Assembly: GCA_033764095.1 (NCBI GenBank)
Contig: JANRJF010000369.1
Location: 1 to 10,471, forward strand
Direction: 5' to 3'
Origin: JBDTMT01 sp033764095
GTDB taxonomy: Bacteria; Desulfobacterota; Binatia; HRBIN30; CADEER01
Length of the DNA stretch: 10,471 nucleotides
Part shown: positions 1-6,620 of the stretch, in pieces
Layout: every line of letters starts with the position of its first letter
How positions within the stretch are numbered: position 1 is the first letter of the stretch
Notes under the pieces: model-generated
What the model was told of the DNA's origin: nothing
Seen by the model: only the letters and a program-made list of their open reading frames with translations
The model's database searches: none
Made by a program: the position numbers and the translations under genes

Positions 1-68
1 GCGCGGTCGAGCTGGTCGAACTTGCGCTTGGTCAGCGTCTCCCAACGCAGCACGGTCGGTTCGGTCAT
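1..68 (-). CDS. N-terminal fragment of a creatininase-family-like protein (runs off left edge)
   Basis: This leftward gene starts at the ATG at 68-66 and is cut by the window edge after 22 codons. AGGCG lies a few bases upstream of the ATG (71-80 region, minus strand) and serves as a ribosome binding site. The visible peptide begins MTEPTVLRW and continues ETLTKRKFDQLDR. The pattern W-E-x-L-T-x-x-x-F-D-x-L-D-R resembles the start of creatininase/creatinine amidohydrolase family proteins, where it precedes the first metal-binding segment. That segment lies outside the window, so the family assignment is an inference from a short match. The gene lies downstream of the MFS transporter in the same direction, separated by 233 nt that hold a long inverted repeat, so co-transcription is uncertain. 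Confidence 0.42.
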   Translation of the reverse strand, partial: MTEPTVLRWETLTKRKFDQLDR

Positions 69-120
69 GCGGGTCGCCTCGCATCGGCACTCTCGCAATG
101 CAAGCGCGCGAGGATCGGAG

Positions 121-280
121 AACACAGATGAACACAGAGCCCATCCACCCCGCCCCCCGATGAACACCGAGCCCCAACCCCAGCCAAAGAAAGGACATCA
201 GAGTACGGAAGGCGGCTGAGTCAGCGACTTCTCCGCGTTCATCGGGGCGGGGGGCGGCGGGGCTCCGTGTTCATCTGTGG
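121..280. repeat. Long imperfect inverted repeat, 'gatgaacac' family, copy 1
   Basis: The arms lie at about 121-167 and 237-280, separated by a 69-nt spacer. Both arms carry the words ACAGATGAACAC, GAGCCC and CCCCGATGAAC in complementary orientation, with a few mismatches and small indels in the C-rich centre. The left side also holds a direct repeat of GATGAACACxGAGCCC (about 128-144 and 159-175). The element fills most of the gap between the MFS stop (302) and the next leftward start (68). It could form a large cruciform or RNA hairpin. It lacks the T-run expected of an intrinsic terminator. A second copy of the same word family is at 4050-4127. This is direct observation; the function is unknown. 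Confidence 0.8.
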
Positions 281-301
281 AAGTCTTTTTCCGACGCCGT
301 G

Positions 302-1630
302 TCACTCGCGCTCCGGTGAGATCTCCTCCAGCTCGCGGTTCGCCGTCTCGGGGACGGCGAGGCCGATGATCAGCGGCGCCAGCGGAGCGACGACCAGCAT
401 GGTGGTGATGGCGGCGGCGTGGCTGCCGTAGTGGCCGAACAGGACGCCTTCCAGCCACAGCCCGGTGGCGGCGCCGATGGTGCCGACGATGGCGCGCACG
501 CCGGAGGCGGTGGAGCGGTACGAGGTCGGGAACAGCTCGCTGCCGAGCGCGGCGAACAGCACGGTGATCATGGTCACGGTCATCACCATCACCCCCCACA
601 GCAGCGGCACCATCCAGCCGTCGGCGTTGTAGAAGGCGGCGGCGGCGGCGGCGTTGGCGAGCAGGCCGGTGATCAGCACGCGCTTGCGGCCGAGGCGGTC
701 GCCGAGCGCGCCGGCGACGACGTTGCCGAGCAGACCGAGCACGCCGATGGTCAGGTACATGGTGGCGATGTCGCGCGGCGCGTAGCCGTGCACCGACTGC
801 AGGAACTTGGAGGGAAAGAACATCGCCGTCTCGGTGACGAAGGCGAACGGCAGCAGCGCGGCGCACAGTGCCAGCATGCGGCCGGGATACATGCGCACCA
901 GGTTGCGCAGCGGCTGCAGCGGATGGGTGCGGCGGTGCGCAGCGCGATGCGCGGTGAAGCGCTCGGTCTCCTCCAGCGCGCGGCGCAGCCAGGCGACCAG
1001 CAGCAGCGGCAGGGCGCCGAGGCCGTAGAGCGCGCGCCAGCCGAACGGCAGCAGCTCGACGGCCGAGAAGATCAGCGACGCCAGACCGTAGCCGAAGGCG
1101 CCGAGCGCGCCGAGCATGCCGATGCCCCAGCCGCGGCTGCGCGCGTCGAACTCCTCGGCGATGACGACGATCGCCAGCATGGTCTCCGCCGCGATGCAGG
1201 CGCGAGCGATGAACTGCACGATCACGAAGCTGCGCGCGTCGGGGGCCAGCGCGGTGGCGAAGGTGGCGAGGGTGAAGCCGATGATGGTCGCCAGCAGCAG
1301 CCGGCGGCGGCCGATCTGGTCGGCGAGGATCGCCAGCGCGACCGCCGGAATGACGCCGAGCCGCACGCTCGCCAGCAGGCTGCCGACCTCGGCCTCCGGC
1401 ACCTGCAGGCCGGCCTGGATCTGCGGTAGCGCCATGCCGAGCAGGGCGCCGTCGTAGTTGTCGATCAGGTTGGCGACGCCGAGCGCCAGCAGCACGCGCC
1501 ACTGGCGCGGGCTGAGCGGCGGCGCGTCGAGCCAGCGCAGCAGGCGCGAGGAGGGCCGGGTCAGGGAACGGGTCTCCGCCACAGAACCCGGCCACTCTGC
1601 TGGCTCGCCGCGGCGCTGTCCAGTTCCCAC
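302..1630 (-). CDS. MFS transporter, sugar-porter / metabolite:H+ symporter type
   Basis: A 12-helix major facilitator of 442 residues, predicted in the inner membrane. Helices fall at about 44-69, 82-104, 110-130, 135-160, 168-190, 196-216, 251-276, 288-309, 317-334, 338-362, 378-400 and 406-427. Signatures are the loop 2-3 motif LADQIGRRR (102-110), its second-half echo GDRLGRKR (310-317), the cytoplasmic motif ELFPTSYRSTASG (365-377) and the C-terminal PETANRELEEI (427-437), which matches the PETxGxxLEEI end of sugar/organic-acid porters. D57 and D60 in helix 1 could carry protons. The substrate cannot be read from sequence. The start is uncertain: the GTG at 1630 has no clear ribosome binding site, and a second GTG at 1582 would leave 26 residues before helix 1 and a roomier intergenic space. 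The gene is divergent from the M28 peptidase. Confidence 0.88.
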   Translation of the reverse strand: MGTGQRRGEPAEWPGSVAETRSLTRPSSRLLRWLDAPPLSPRQWRVLLALGVANLIDNYDGALLGMALPQIQAGLQVPEAEVGSLLASVRLGVIPAVALAILADQIGRRRLLLATIIGFTLATFATALAPDARSFVIVQFIARACIAAETMLAIVVIAEEFDARSRGWGIGMLGALGAFGYGLASLIFSAVELLPFGWRALYGLGALPLLLVAWLRRALEETERFTAHRAAHRRTHPLQPLRNLVRMYPGRMLALCAALLPFAFVTETAMFFPSKFLQSVHGYAPRDIATMYLTIGVLGLLGNVVAGALGDRLGRKRVLITGLLANAAAAAAFYNADGWMVPLLWGVMVMTVTMITVLFAALGSELFPTSYRSTASGVRAIVGTIGAATGLWLEGVLFGHYGSHAAAITTMLVVAPLAPLIIGLAVPETANRELEEISPERE

Positions 1631-1652
1631 GCCCGGGCGCGCGCGCTAGGGT
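1624..1652 (+). promoter_or_regulatory. Possible sigma70-type promoter for the M28 peptidase gene
   Basis: TTCCCA (1624-1629) and TAGGGT (1647-1652) are separated by 17 nt and precede the peptidase start at 1685. Both boxes are poor matches (4/6 and 3/6), so this is only a candidate. If the divergent transporter starts at 1630, the two genes share just 54 nt, and this element overlaps the transporter start. Confidence 0.22.
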
Positions 1653-1684
1653 CGGCGGTCGCTCCACCACCTGGGAGGGACTCC

Positions 1685-2911
1685 ATGGCCGACGCCGACG
1701 CGCGCCTGCAACGCGCCTACGACTGGATTGCCGCGCTGACCGAAACGCCGGACCGCTTTGCCGGCAGCGCCGCCGAGCGCGGCGTCGCCGAGCGCATCGG
1801 CGGCTGGATGCGCGAGCTCGGCGCACGCGAGGTCGGCCTCGAGCCGATCGCCAGCGCGCCGCGCTCCGGCTGGGTGCTCGCCCTGCACGCCGGCGTGGCG
1901 CTGTTCGGCCTGTGGATCGGCGGCCTGCTCGGCGCCGGGCTGGCGGTGCTGGCGCTGTGGTCGTTCCGCCGCGAGCTGCGCCAGCGCCGGCCGCTGCTGT
2001 CGCGCCTGCTGCCGGCGCCGGAATCGGTCAACGTCGTCGGCCGCTTCGGCGCGGCGACGCCGACCCGCCGCGTCGTGCTGAGCGCGCACATCGACTCCGC
2101 CCAGGCCGGCTTCCTGTTCTCCAAGACGCTGGCCGACCTGTTCGCCGGCGCCGCCGCCGGCGGCAAGCGCGACAAGCCGCCGGTCGGTCCGCTCGCCCTG
2201 CCCGAGGCCTTCCAGATCGGCGCCGCGCTGGTCGCGCTGGCGAGCTGGCTCGGCGCGCATGGCCTGCTCTTCGGACTGCTCGAGCTGATCGTCTGGGCCG
2301 GCCTGGTGCTGACCATGATCCTCACCCTGCAGTGGGCGTCATCGCCGCCGACGCCGGGGGCCAACGACAACGCCAGCGCGGTCGCCGCCATGCTCACCTG
2401 CGGCGAACGGCTCGCCGCGGCGCTGCCGGAGGACGTCGAGCTGTGGCTGGTCGGCACCGGCGCGGAGGAGGTCGGCTGCTGCGGCATGCACGGCTTCGTC
2501 GTGCGTCACCTCGACTGGCCGAAGGACGCCACCTGGTTCATCAACTTCGAGTGCGTCGGCGGCGGCCAGCTGCACTACATCCGCAGCGAGGGCGTGCTGC
2601 ACAAGGGCTTCTTCCCGCCGCAGCTGAACGAGCTGACGCGCCAGATCGTCGCCGGCGGCGGCTTCGGCGCGGTGACGCCGACCGATCTGCTCGCCGCCAC
2701 CGACGGGCACGTCCCCGCCGCGCACGGCTACCCGACGCTGTCGCTGATCTCGCTGGAGGCCAACGGGGTGCCGCGCAACTACCACCGCGTCGAGGACACC
2801 GTCGAGGCGCTCGACATGCCCATGGTGGTGCGCGCCGCGGACCTCGGCGCGGCGGTGGGGTTGGCGGCGCTGGGCGTGCCGCCGGCACGGTCGACCGGCA
2901 CAGCCGCTTAA
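1685..2911 (+). CDS. M28-family zinc metallopeptidase with embedded membrane helices
   Basis: A 408-residue M28 (aminopeptidase Y/S type) di-zinc exopeptidase. The metal and catalytic set is complete: H135 in SAHIDS, bridging D228 in GANDNASA, general base E261 and ligand E262 in GAEEVG, E289 in FECVGG (usually Asp in the family), and H367 in YHRVEDT. TDGHVPAAHGYPTLSLI (339-355) matches the family's substrate-pocket strand. Two hydrophobic blocks are unusual: about 63-93 (one or two helices, before the catalytic core) and about 175-216 (two helices, between the first His motif and bridging Asp). The protein is therefore probably anchored in the membrane; topology is not certain. There is no cleavable signal peptide. 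The ATG follows a strong GGGAGGGA (1673-1680) with 4-nt spacing. The TAA stop forms the outer edge of the 2911-3029 palindrome. The likely role is peptide trimming; the substrate is unknown. Confidence 0.9.
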   Translation: MADADARLQRAYDWIAALTETPDRFAGSAAERGVAERIGGWMRELGAREVGLEPIASAPRSGWVLALHAGVALFGLWIGGLLGAGLAVLALWSFRRELRQRRPLLSRLLPAPESVNVVGRFGAATPTRRVVLSAHIDSAQAGFLFSKTLADLFAGAAAGGKRDKPPVGPLALPEAFQIGAALVALASWLGAHGLLFGLLELIVWAGLVLTMILTLQWASSPPTPGANDNASAVAAMLTCGERLAAALPEDVELWLVGTGAEEVGCCGMHGFVVRHLDWPKDATWFINFECVGGGQLHYIRSEGVLHKGFFPPQLNELTRQIVAGGGFGAVTPTDLLAATDGHVPAAHGYPTLSLISLEANGVPRNYHRVEDTVEALDMPMVVRAADLGAAVGLAALGVPPARSTGTAA

Positions 2912-3029
2912 CCACGACGGCACAACGACACAACGGCACAACGAGGAGAGGGGATCTAGGAGGGATTCTGAACTCCAACCCTTACCACCCACTCCCCGTT
3001 GTGCCATTGTTTCGTTGGGCCGTCGTGAT
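2911..3029. repeat. Inverted repeat of 'aacggcac' words between convergent genes
   Basis: A 33-nt left arm (2911-2943) is complementary to 2997-3029 at 29 of 33 positions. Each arm is a degenerate tandem of words such as ACGACGGC, AACGACAC and AACGGCAC. The 53-nt loop adds weaker G-rich/C-rich complementarity. The TAA stops of both converging genes (2909-2911 for the peptidase, 3031-3029 for the PEBP gene) are the outermost bases of the palindrome, reading TAAyCACGACGG from either side. Transcription from either side would make a long hairpin, so it may serve as a bidirectional end signal, but there is no T-run. Confidence 0.85.
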
Positions 3030-3553
3030 TAGGCGCGCTTCACGTTAACCCCGATCAACTCCGCCGTCCCCAGCACGTGCCCGCGCATGGCGTCGCGCAG
3101 CGCCGCGGCGGTCGGCGCGCCGAGGTCGGGCAGCACGGTGTCGAGCGCGTAGAGGGTGAAGACGTAGCGGTGGCGGCCGATCGGCGGGCAGGGACCGTGG
3201 TAGGCGGTCTGGCCGCGATCGCTCCTGCCGGCGCGCGCGCCGCTCGGCAGCGCCGCGCCGGCGGCGAGCGCGCTGGCGTCGGCCGGCAGGTTGTAGACCA
3301 CCCAGTGCACCCACGGCGTCGGGCGCGGATGCGCCGGATCGGGCGCATCGGGATCGTCGACGATCAGCGCGAAGCTGCGCGTGCCGGCCGGCGCGCCCGA
3401 CCAGGCGAGCGGCGGCGAGCGATCGTCGCCCTGGCAGGTGAACTGGCGCGGGATCGCGGCGCCGGCGGTGAAGGCGTCGGAGCGCAGCGCGAACGCGCCG
3501 CTGCTCGTCGGCGCCAGCACCGTCAACACCGCGCCGAGCAGCGCCAGGGTCAT
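3029..3553 (-). CDS. YbhB/YbcL-type phosphatidylethanolamine-binding (Raf-kinase-inhibitor-like) protein
   Basis: 174 residues with the complete bacterial PEBP fold signatures: FTCQGDDRSPPLAW (38-51), DDPDAPDP (66-73) followed by WVHWVVYNLP (81-90), and the ligand-pocket segment YHGPCPP-IGRHRYVFTLYALD (118-138). H84 and H119 correspond to the anion-pocket histidines. The N-terminus is hydrophobic to about residue 20 (SSGA then FALRS) and looks like an export signal, although it lacks the usual positive residues; a periplasmic location is inferred. The in vivo ligand of bacterial YbhB-type proteins is unsettled. The ATG overlaps the stop of the upstream SRPBCC gene as ATGA (3553-3550) with a GGAAGAAGA purine run before it, so translation is probably coupled. 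The C-terminus ELIGVNVKRA resembles the usual family end. Confidence 0.92.
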   Translation of the reverse strand: MTLALLGAVLTVLAPTSSGAFALRSDAFTAGAAIPRQFTCQGDDRSPPLAWSGAPAGTRSFALIVDDPDAPDPAHPRPTPWVHWVVYNLPADASALAAGAALPSGARAGRSDRGQTAYHGPCPPIGRHRYVFTLYALDTVLPDLGAPTAAALRDAMRGHVLGTAELIGVNVKRA

Positions 3554-4023
3554 TTCTTCTTCCCGTCCAGCGCCGCTTTCAGGTTGGCGAGGTATTCGGT
3601 GACGGCGGCGGCCGCTTCCCTCTCGGCGAATGACTTCACCACGCGCTGCAGCAGCGCCGGCACCGGCGTGTCGGGCGCCAGCATCTGGCGCAGCGTGATC
3701 CTGGTGCCGTCGCCGCTCTTGCTGAGGCGCAGCTCGCCGTCGACATCGGTGTTGTCCCCCTTGGCGCCGGTGCTCTTGAAGCTGATCATCGCTTTGCCGT
3801 CGCCGCTGTAGGCGGCGGTGTACTGCACCGTCATCGTCATCCCGACCGCGGAGCGCTCGTCGTAGATGAACTTGAAGGTGTCCTTGCCCGCCGCCTTCTT
3901 GCAGCTCGCCAGGCCGGGGATGCACGCCGACGAGCCGACGACGTCCCACAGGTACTTGTAGACCTTGTCGATTGGGGCCTTCACCGTCACCGACTGCTCG
4001 ATCTCGGTCGGAAACTTCGCCAT
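3550..4023 (-). CDS. SRPBCC-superfamily (CoxG/START-like) protein
   Basis: 157 residues, soluble, with the START/SRPBCC helix-grip layout. The opening strand is IEQSVTVKAP (8-17) with the short helix IDKVYKYLWD (18-27). SSACIPGLASCKKA (31-44) resembles the '..IPG...' turn of CoxG-like members. Alternating beta strands run to about 115, and a long C-terminal helix (118-152) ends in GKKK. Family members bind hydrophobic ligands in a central cavity; the ligand here is unknown. The start at 4023 is preferred over an upstream in-frame ATG at 4065, because AGGGGGG lies 5-11 nt before it and the extension would be encoded by the adjacent repeat. It is the first gene of a two-gene unit with the PEBP gene. 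The 4050-4127 palindrome sits in its upstream region. Confidence 0.82.
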   Translation of the reverse strand: MAKFPTEIEQSVTVKAPIDKVYKYLWDVVGSSACIPGLASCKKAAGKDTFKFIYDERSAVGMTMTVQYTAAYSGDGKAMISFKSTGAKGDNTDVDGELRLSKSGDGTRITLRQMLAPDTPVPALLQRVVKSFAEREAAAAVTEYLANLKAALDGKKK

Positions 4024-4049
4024 GCATCCCCCCTCGCTTCCATAGACGG

Positions 4050-4127
4050 AACCACAGATGAACACAGATCAACACGGGGAGGGAAGCGGCGCACGGCATC
4101 CGTGTTCATCCGTGCTCATCCGTGATT
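4050..4127. repeat. Inverted repeat, 'gatgaacac' family, copy 2, in a divergent intergenic region
   Basis: Arms at 4050-4077 and 4100-4127 are complementary at about 23 of 28 positions. Each is a tandem of roughly 10-nt words (ACCACAGATG, AACACAGATC, AACACGG), with a 22-nt loop. The words match those of the 121-280 element. This copy lies between the divergent starts of the SRPBCC gene (4023) and the nitroreductase (4138), so it cannot be a 3'-end terminator. It occupies the space where both promoters would be expected, and no convincing -35/-10 boxes were seen outside it. Confidence 0.85.
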
Positions 4128-4137
4128 TCTCTCCGGC

Positions 4138-4770
4138 ATGACGGACGAGCAGATCGCGGCGCTGGGCGAGGATGTTCCACTGCTGCAGGGGATCCGCACG
4201 ACGCGCGCGATCCGGCGGCTGAAGCCGGATCCGGTGCCGCCGGGACTGATCCGCAAGGTGTGCGAGGCGGGCACGTTCGCGCCGAGCGGCGGCAACCGGC
4301 AGCCGTGGCGCTTCATCGCCGTCAGCGAGGCGGAGCGGCGCGCCTGGGTGGCGGAGCGCTACCGGCGCGTCTTCCTCGCCTACATCCAGCCGGCGGTCGA
4401 GGCGGCGCGCGACCCGGCCTATCCGGAGGTGAAGCGACGCAACATGCGCGCCGCCATCCACCTCGCCGAGCACCTGCACGAGGTGCCGGTGCTGCTCTTC
4501 GTCGCCGGCTGGACGCGACGCGGCACGCAGCAGACGCAGGCGCTGTTCCCCGCCGTCCAGAACATCCTGCTCGCCTGCCGCGCCGTCGGCCTCGGCGCCT
4601 CGCTCACCACCGTCCATCTCGCCTTCGGCAGAGAGCTGGATGCCTGGCTCGGCCTGCCGGAGAACTGCCCGACCTGCGCCATGCTGCCGATCGGCTGGCC
4701 GCGCGGCGGCTTCTGGCAACCGCCGCGCGCGCCGGTGGACGAGTGTCTGTTCTGGGAGAGGTACGGGTGA
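4138..4770 (+). CDS. Nitroreductase-family FMN-dependent oxidoreductase
   Basis: 210 residues. FMN-binding signatures of the nitroreductase fold are RTTRAIRRLKPDPV (20-33, the phosphate-gripping 'RxSxRxF' position), AGTFAPSGGNRQPWRF (44-59), the helix ALFPAVQNILLACRAVGLGAS (135-155) and LPIGWPRGGFWQPPRAPVDE (183-202) near the C-terminus. These enzymes act as homodimers with NAD(P)H and reduce nitroaromatics, quinones, flavins or enones; the physiological substrate cannot be read here. The ATG at 4138 is the first start after an in-frame stop at 4123-4125. Its upstream sequence is the right arm of the 4050-4127 palindrome and shows no clear Shine-Dalgarno, so initiation may be weak or structure-controlled. 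It converges on acetate kinase across the 4811-4903 hairpin. Confidence 0.88.
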   Translation: MTDEQIAALGEDVPLLQGIRTTRAIRRLKPDPVPPGLIRKVCEAGTFAPSGGNRQPWRFIAVSEAERRAWVAERYRRVFLAYIQPAVEAARDPAYPEVKRRNMRAAIHLAEHLHEVPVLLFVAGWTRRGTQQTQALFPAVQNILLACRAVGLGASLTTVHLAFGRELDAWLGLPENCPTCAMLPIGWPRGGFWQPPRAPVDECLFWERYG

Positions 4771-4810
4771 ACGCGGCCAGTCGAGCTGACGCGAGCCGCG
4801 TGTGACTTCG

Positions 4811-4903
4811 AAGGCTGTTAGGCTGTTACGCTGCTAGGCTGTTAGAGGTCGGACATTTTTTCTTCACCCTAACAGCGTAACAGCCTAACAGCCTAACAGC
4901 CTT
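4811..4903. repeat. Near-perfect palindrome of four 8-nt 'ggctgtta' units per arm
   Basis: The left arm 4811-4845 and right arm 4869-4903 are each 35 nt and complementary at 32 positions. The left arm reads AA then GGCTGTTA, GGCTGTTA, CGCTGCTA, GGCTGTTA, G: a tandem array facing its own inverted copy. The 23-nt loop (4846-4868) contains a run of six T on the + strand. The element lies between the nitroreductase stop (4770) and the acetate kinase gene, and its right arm includes the last five codons and TAG stop of that gene. It may act as a transcription end for either side. A degenerate half-copy (GGTTAGGCTGCTAGG) is at 10359-10373. Confidence 0.92.
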
Positions 4904-6069
4904 TCCACGTGCCGCGCGATCATCAACTCCTCGTCGGTCGGAATCACCCAGGCCGCGACGCGGCTCGCGGCACTGCTGATGCGCGGGCCGCCGGAGCTGT
5001 TTGCCGCCGCGTCGAGCGCGACGCCGAGCCAGCTGGCATCCTGGCAGATGCGCGCCCGCACCTCGGCCGCGTGCTCGCCGATGCCGGCGGTGAACACCAG
5101 CGCGTCGAGCCCGCCGAGCGCGGCGGCGAGCGAGCCGATCTCGCGCCCGATGCGGTAGACGAACAGGTCGACGGCGAAGCGGGCGCGCGGCGCGGCGCTG
5201 GCGAGCAGCTCGCGCATGTCGCTCGACACCCCGGAGACGCCGAGCAGGCCCGACTCGCGATAGAGCAGCGACTCCAGCGCGGCGGCGTCCATGCCGAGCT
5301 CGCGCAGGCAGTAGAGCAGGACGCCGGGATCGAGCGCGCCCGAGCGCGTGCCCATCGGCACGCCGTCGATGGCGGTGAAGCCCATCGTCGTCGCCACACT
5401 CCGCCCGCCCTGTAGGGCGCACAGGCTGGCGCCGTTGCCGAGGTGCATGACGACGGTACGGCCGGCCGCGGCGCGCGTATCGTACGTCGGCAGAACACGG
5501 GCGATGTACTCGTACGACAGGCCGTGGAAGCCGTAGCGCCGCACGCCGCGCTCGGTGAGCGCCGGCGGCAGCGCGAAGGCCTGCGCCAGCGCCGGCGCGC
5601 CGGCGTGGAAGGCGGTATCGAAGCAGGCGACCTGCGGCAGCTCGGGCCGGCGCGCGGCGAGCGTGCGCATCGGCCGCAGGTTGTGCGGCTGGTGCAGCGG
5701 GGCGAGCGGAATCAGCGCGGTGAGCTGGTCGAGCACCGCGGCATCGACCCGCACCGGCGCGGTGAAGGCGCCGCCGCCGTGCACGACGCGGTGGCCGACG
5801 GCGACGACGCGCAGGTCGGCCGCCCGCGCCGGCAGCCAGTCGAACAGGTAGTCGAGCGCCCCGTCGTGACCGGGCGCTTCGCCCGCCGGCCAGGCGTGCG
5901 TGCCGATCGACACGCCGTGCGCATCGCGCGCCCGGAAGCGCGCGGCGCCCTCGAGCTCCTCGAAGGCGCCGTGCAGCGCCACCTCCAGCCGGCCGGGGCC
6001 GGCGAGGGCGAACTGGGTGAACTTGAGGCTGGAAGACCCCGCGTTGAGGACCAGGATCGCGTCGCGCAC
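4885..6069 (-). CDS. ackA: Acetate kinase
   Basis: 394 residues, close to the usual ~400. It interconverts acetate + ATP and acetyl phosphate + ADP in the cytoplasm. The acetokinase signatures are all present: LNAGSSSLKF (8-17, N9), GHRVVHGG (92-99, R94), CFDTAFH (149-155, catalytic D151), RYGFHG (178-183, H182), HLGNGASL (209-216), MGFTAIDGVPMGTRSG (229-244, transition-state R242), FTAGIGEH (326-333) and PTDEELMIA (377-385, metal-binding E381). The start is GTG at 6069, with GGAG placed 6 nt upstream and the family's N-terminus beginning immediately. No phosphotransacetylase gene is adjacent. The last residues (RLLGC) and the stop are encoded by the 'ggctgtta' repeat, so the natural end was probably replaced when the repeat arose. 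It is divergent from the phosphodiesterase across 76 nt. Confidence 0.95.
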   Translation of the reverse strand: MRDAILVLNAGSSSLKFTQFALAGPGRLEVALHGAFEELEGAARFRARDAHGVSIGTHAWPAGEAPGHDGALDYLFDWLPARAADLRVVAVGHRVVHGGGAFTAPVRVDAAVLDQLTALIPLAPLHQPHNLRPMRTLAARRPELPQVACFDTAFHAGAPALAQAFALPPALTERGVRRYGFHGLSYEYIARVLPTYDTRAAAGRTVVMHLGNGASLCALQGGRSVATTMGFTAIDGVPMGTRSGALDPGVLLYCLRELGMDAAALESLLYRESGLLGVSGVSSDMRELLASAAPRARFAVDLFVYRIGREIGSLAAALGGLDALVFTAGIGEHAAEVRARICQDASWLGVALDAAANSSGGPRISSAASRVAAWVIPTDEELMIARHVERLLGC

Positions 6070-6109
6070 GGCTCGCTCCGCGCCGACTTGTAGCCCGAGC
6101 CCGGCAGCA

Positions 6110-6140
6110 TTGACACCGCGGCGCGCGGTCGGCGCATGCT
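6110..6140 (+). promoter_or_regulatory. Candidate promoter giving a leaderless phosphodiesterase mRNA
   Basis: A consensus -35 TTGACA lies at 6110-6115, and CATGCT (6135-6140, 3/6 match to the -10) follows after 19 nt. Transcription would start about 6-7 nt later, at or beside the GTG start codon (6146). This fits the absence of a Shine-Dalgarno sequence before that gene. The spacer is slightly long and the -10 weak. Confidence 0.35.
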
Positions 6141-6145
6141 GATGC

Positions 6146-6607
6146 GTGAACATCGGCCTGATCTCCGACACCCACGGCCTGATGCGGCCCGAGGCGCTGG
6201 CGGCGCTGCGCGGCTGCGACCACATCCTGCACGCCGGCGACATCGGCGACGCCGCCGTGCTGGAAGCGTTGCGCGCCGTCGCCCCGACCACCGCGGTGCG
6301 CGGCAACAACGACCGCGGCGCCTGGGCGGCGCCGCTGCCGGAGAGCGAGGCGGTCGAGCTCGGCGGCGTCTGGCTGTACCTGCTGCACGATCTGCACGGT
6401 CTCGACCTCGACCCCGCCGCCGCCGGCTTTGCCGCCGTGATCACCGGCCACTCGCACAAGCCGGTGGTCGAGACCCGCCGCGGCACCCTCTACGTCAACC
6501 CCGGCAGCGCCGGCCCGCGCCGTTTCAAGCTGCCGGTGGCGGTGGCCAGGCTGCGCATCGGACGAGGCGGGCGGATTGACGCGGAGATCGTCCCTCTCGC
6601 CACCTGA
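6146..6607 (+). CDS. YfcE/MJ0936-type calcineurin-like phosphodiesterase
   Basis: 153 residues of the small metallophosphoesterase_2 family, cytoplasmic, with a two-metal centre. Motifs in order are ISDTHG (6-11; D8, H10), AGDIGD (30-35; bridging D32), GNND (53-56; N54), a histidine pair in LLHDLHG (79-85), GHSHKP (101-106; H102, H104) and YVNPGSAGPRRF (116-127). Relatives hydrolyse phosphodiesters such as bis-pNPP or cyclic nucleotides; the natural substrate is unknown. The GTG at 6146 is the first possible start after an in-frame TGA at 6140-6142 and begins exactly at the family N-terminus. No ribosome binding site precedes it. The DAHP synthase leader begins about 50 nt after its stop. Confidence 0.92.
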   Translation: MNIGLISDTHGLMRPEALAALRGCDHILHAGDIGDAAVLEALRAVAPTTAVRGNNDRGAWAAPLPESEAVELGGVWLYLLHDLHGLDLDPAAAGFAAVITGHSHKPVVETRRGTLYVNPGSAGPRRFKLPVAVARLRIGRGGRIDAEIVPLAT

Positions 6608-6620
6608 CCGCAGATCGCGG

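Noticed and set aside
198..1826. 542-codon leftward frame overlapping the MFS gene in another frame
   Set aside because: The translation is Arg/Ala-rich low complexity, typical of a shifted frame in GC-rich DNA, and its end runs through the repeat; the MFS frame has clear helices and motifs.
4024..4065. Upstream start (ATG 4065) for the SRPBCC protein
   Set aside because: The extra 14 residues (MFICGSVYGSEGGC) are partly encoded by the palindrome arm and have no ribosome binding site; ATG 4023 follows AGGGGGG.
4811..4903. CRISPR array
   Set aside because: Units are contiguous 8-mers without spacers and the second half is inverted; no cas genes are present.
6070..6486. N-terminal extension of acetate kinase to an upstream ATG
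   Set aside because: The extension is antisense to the phosphodiesterase and low in complexity; GTG 6069 has a GGAG and begins at the family N-terminus.
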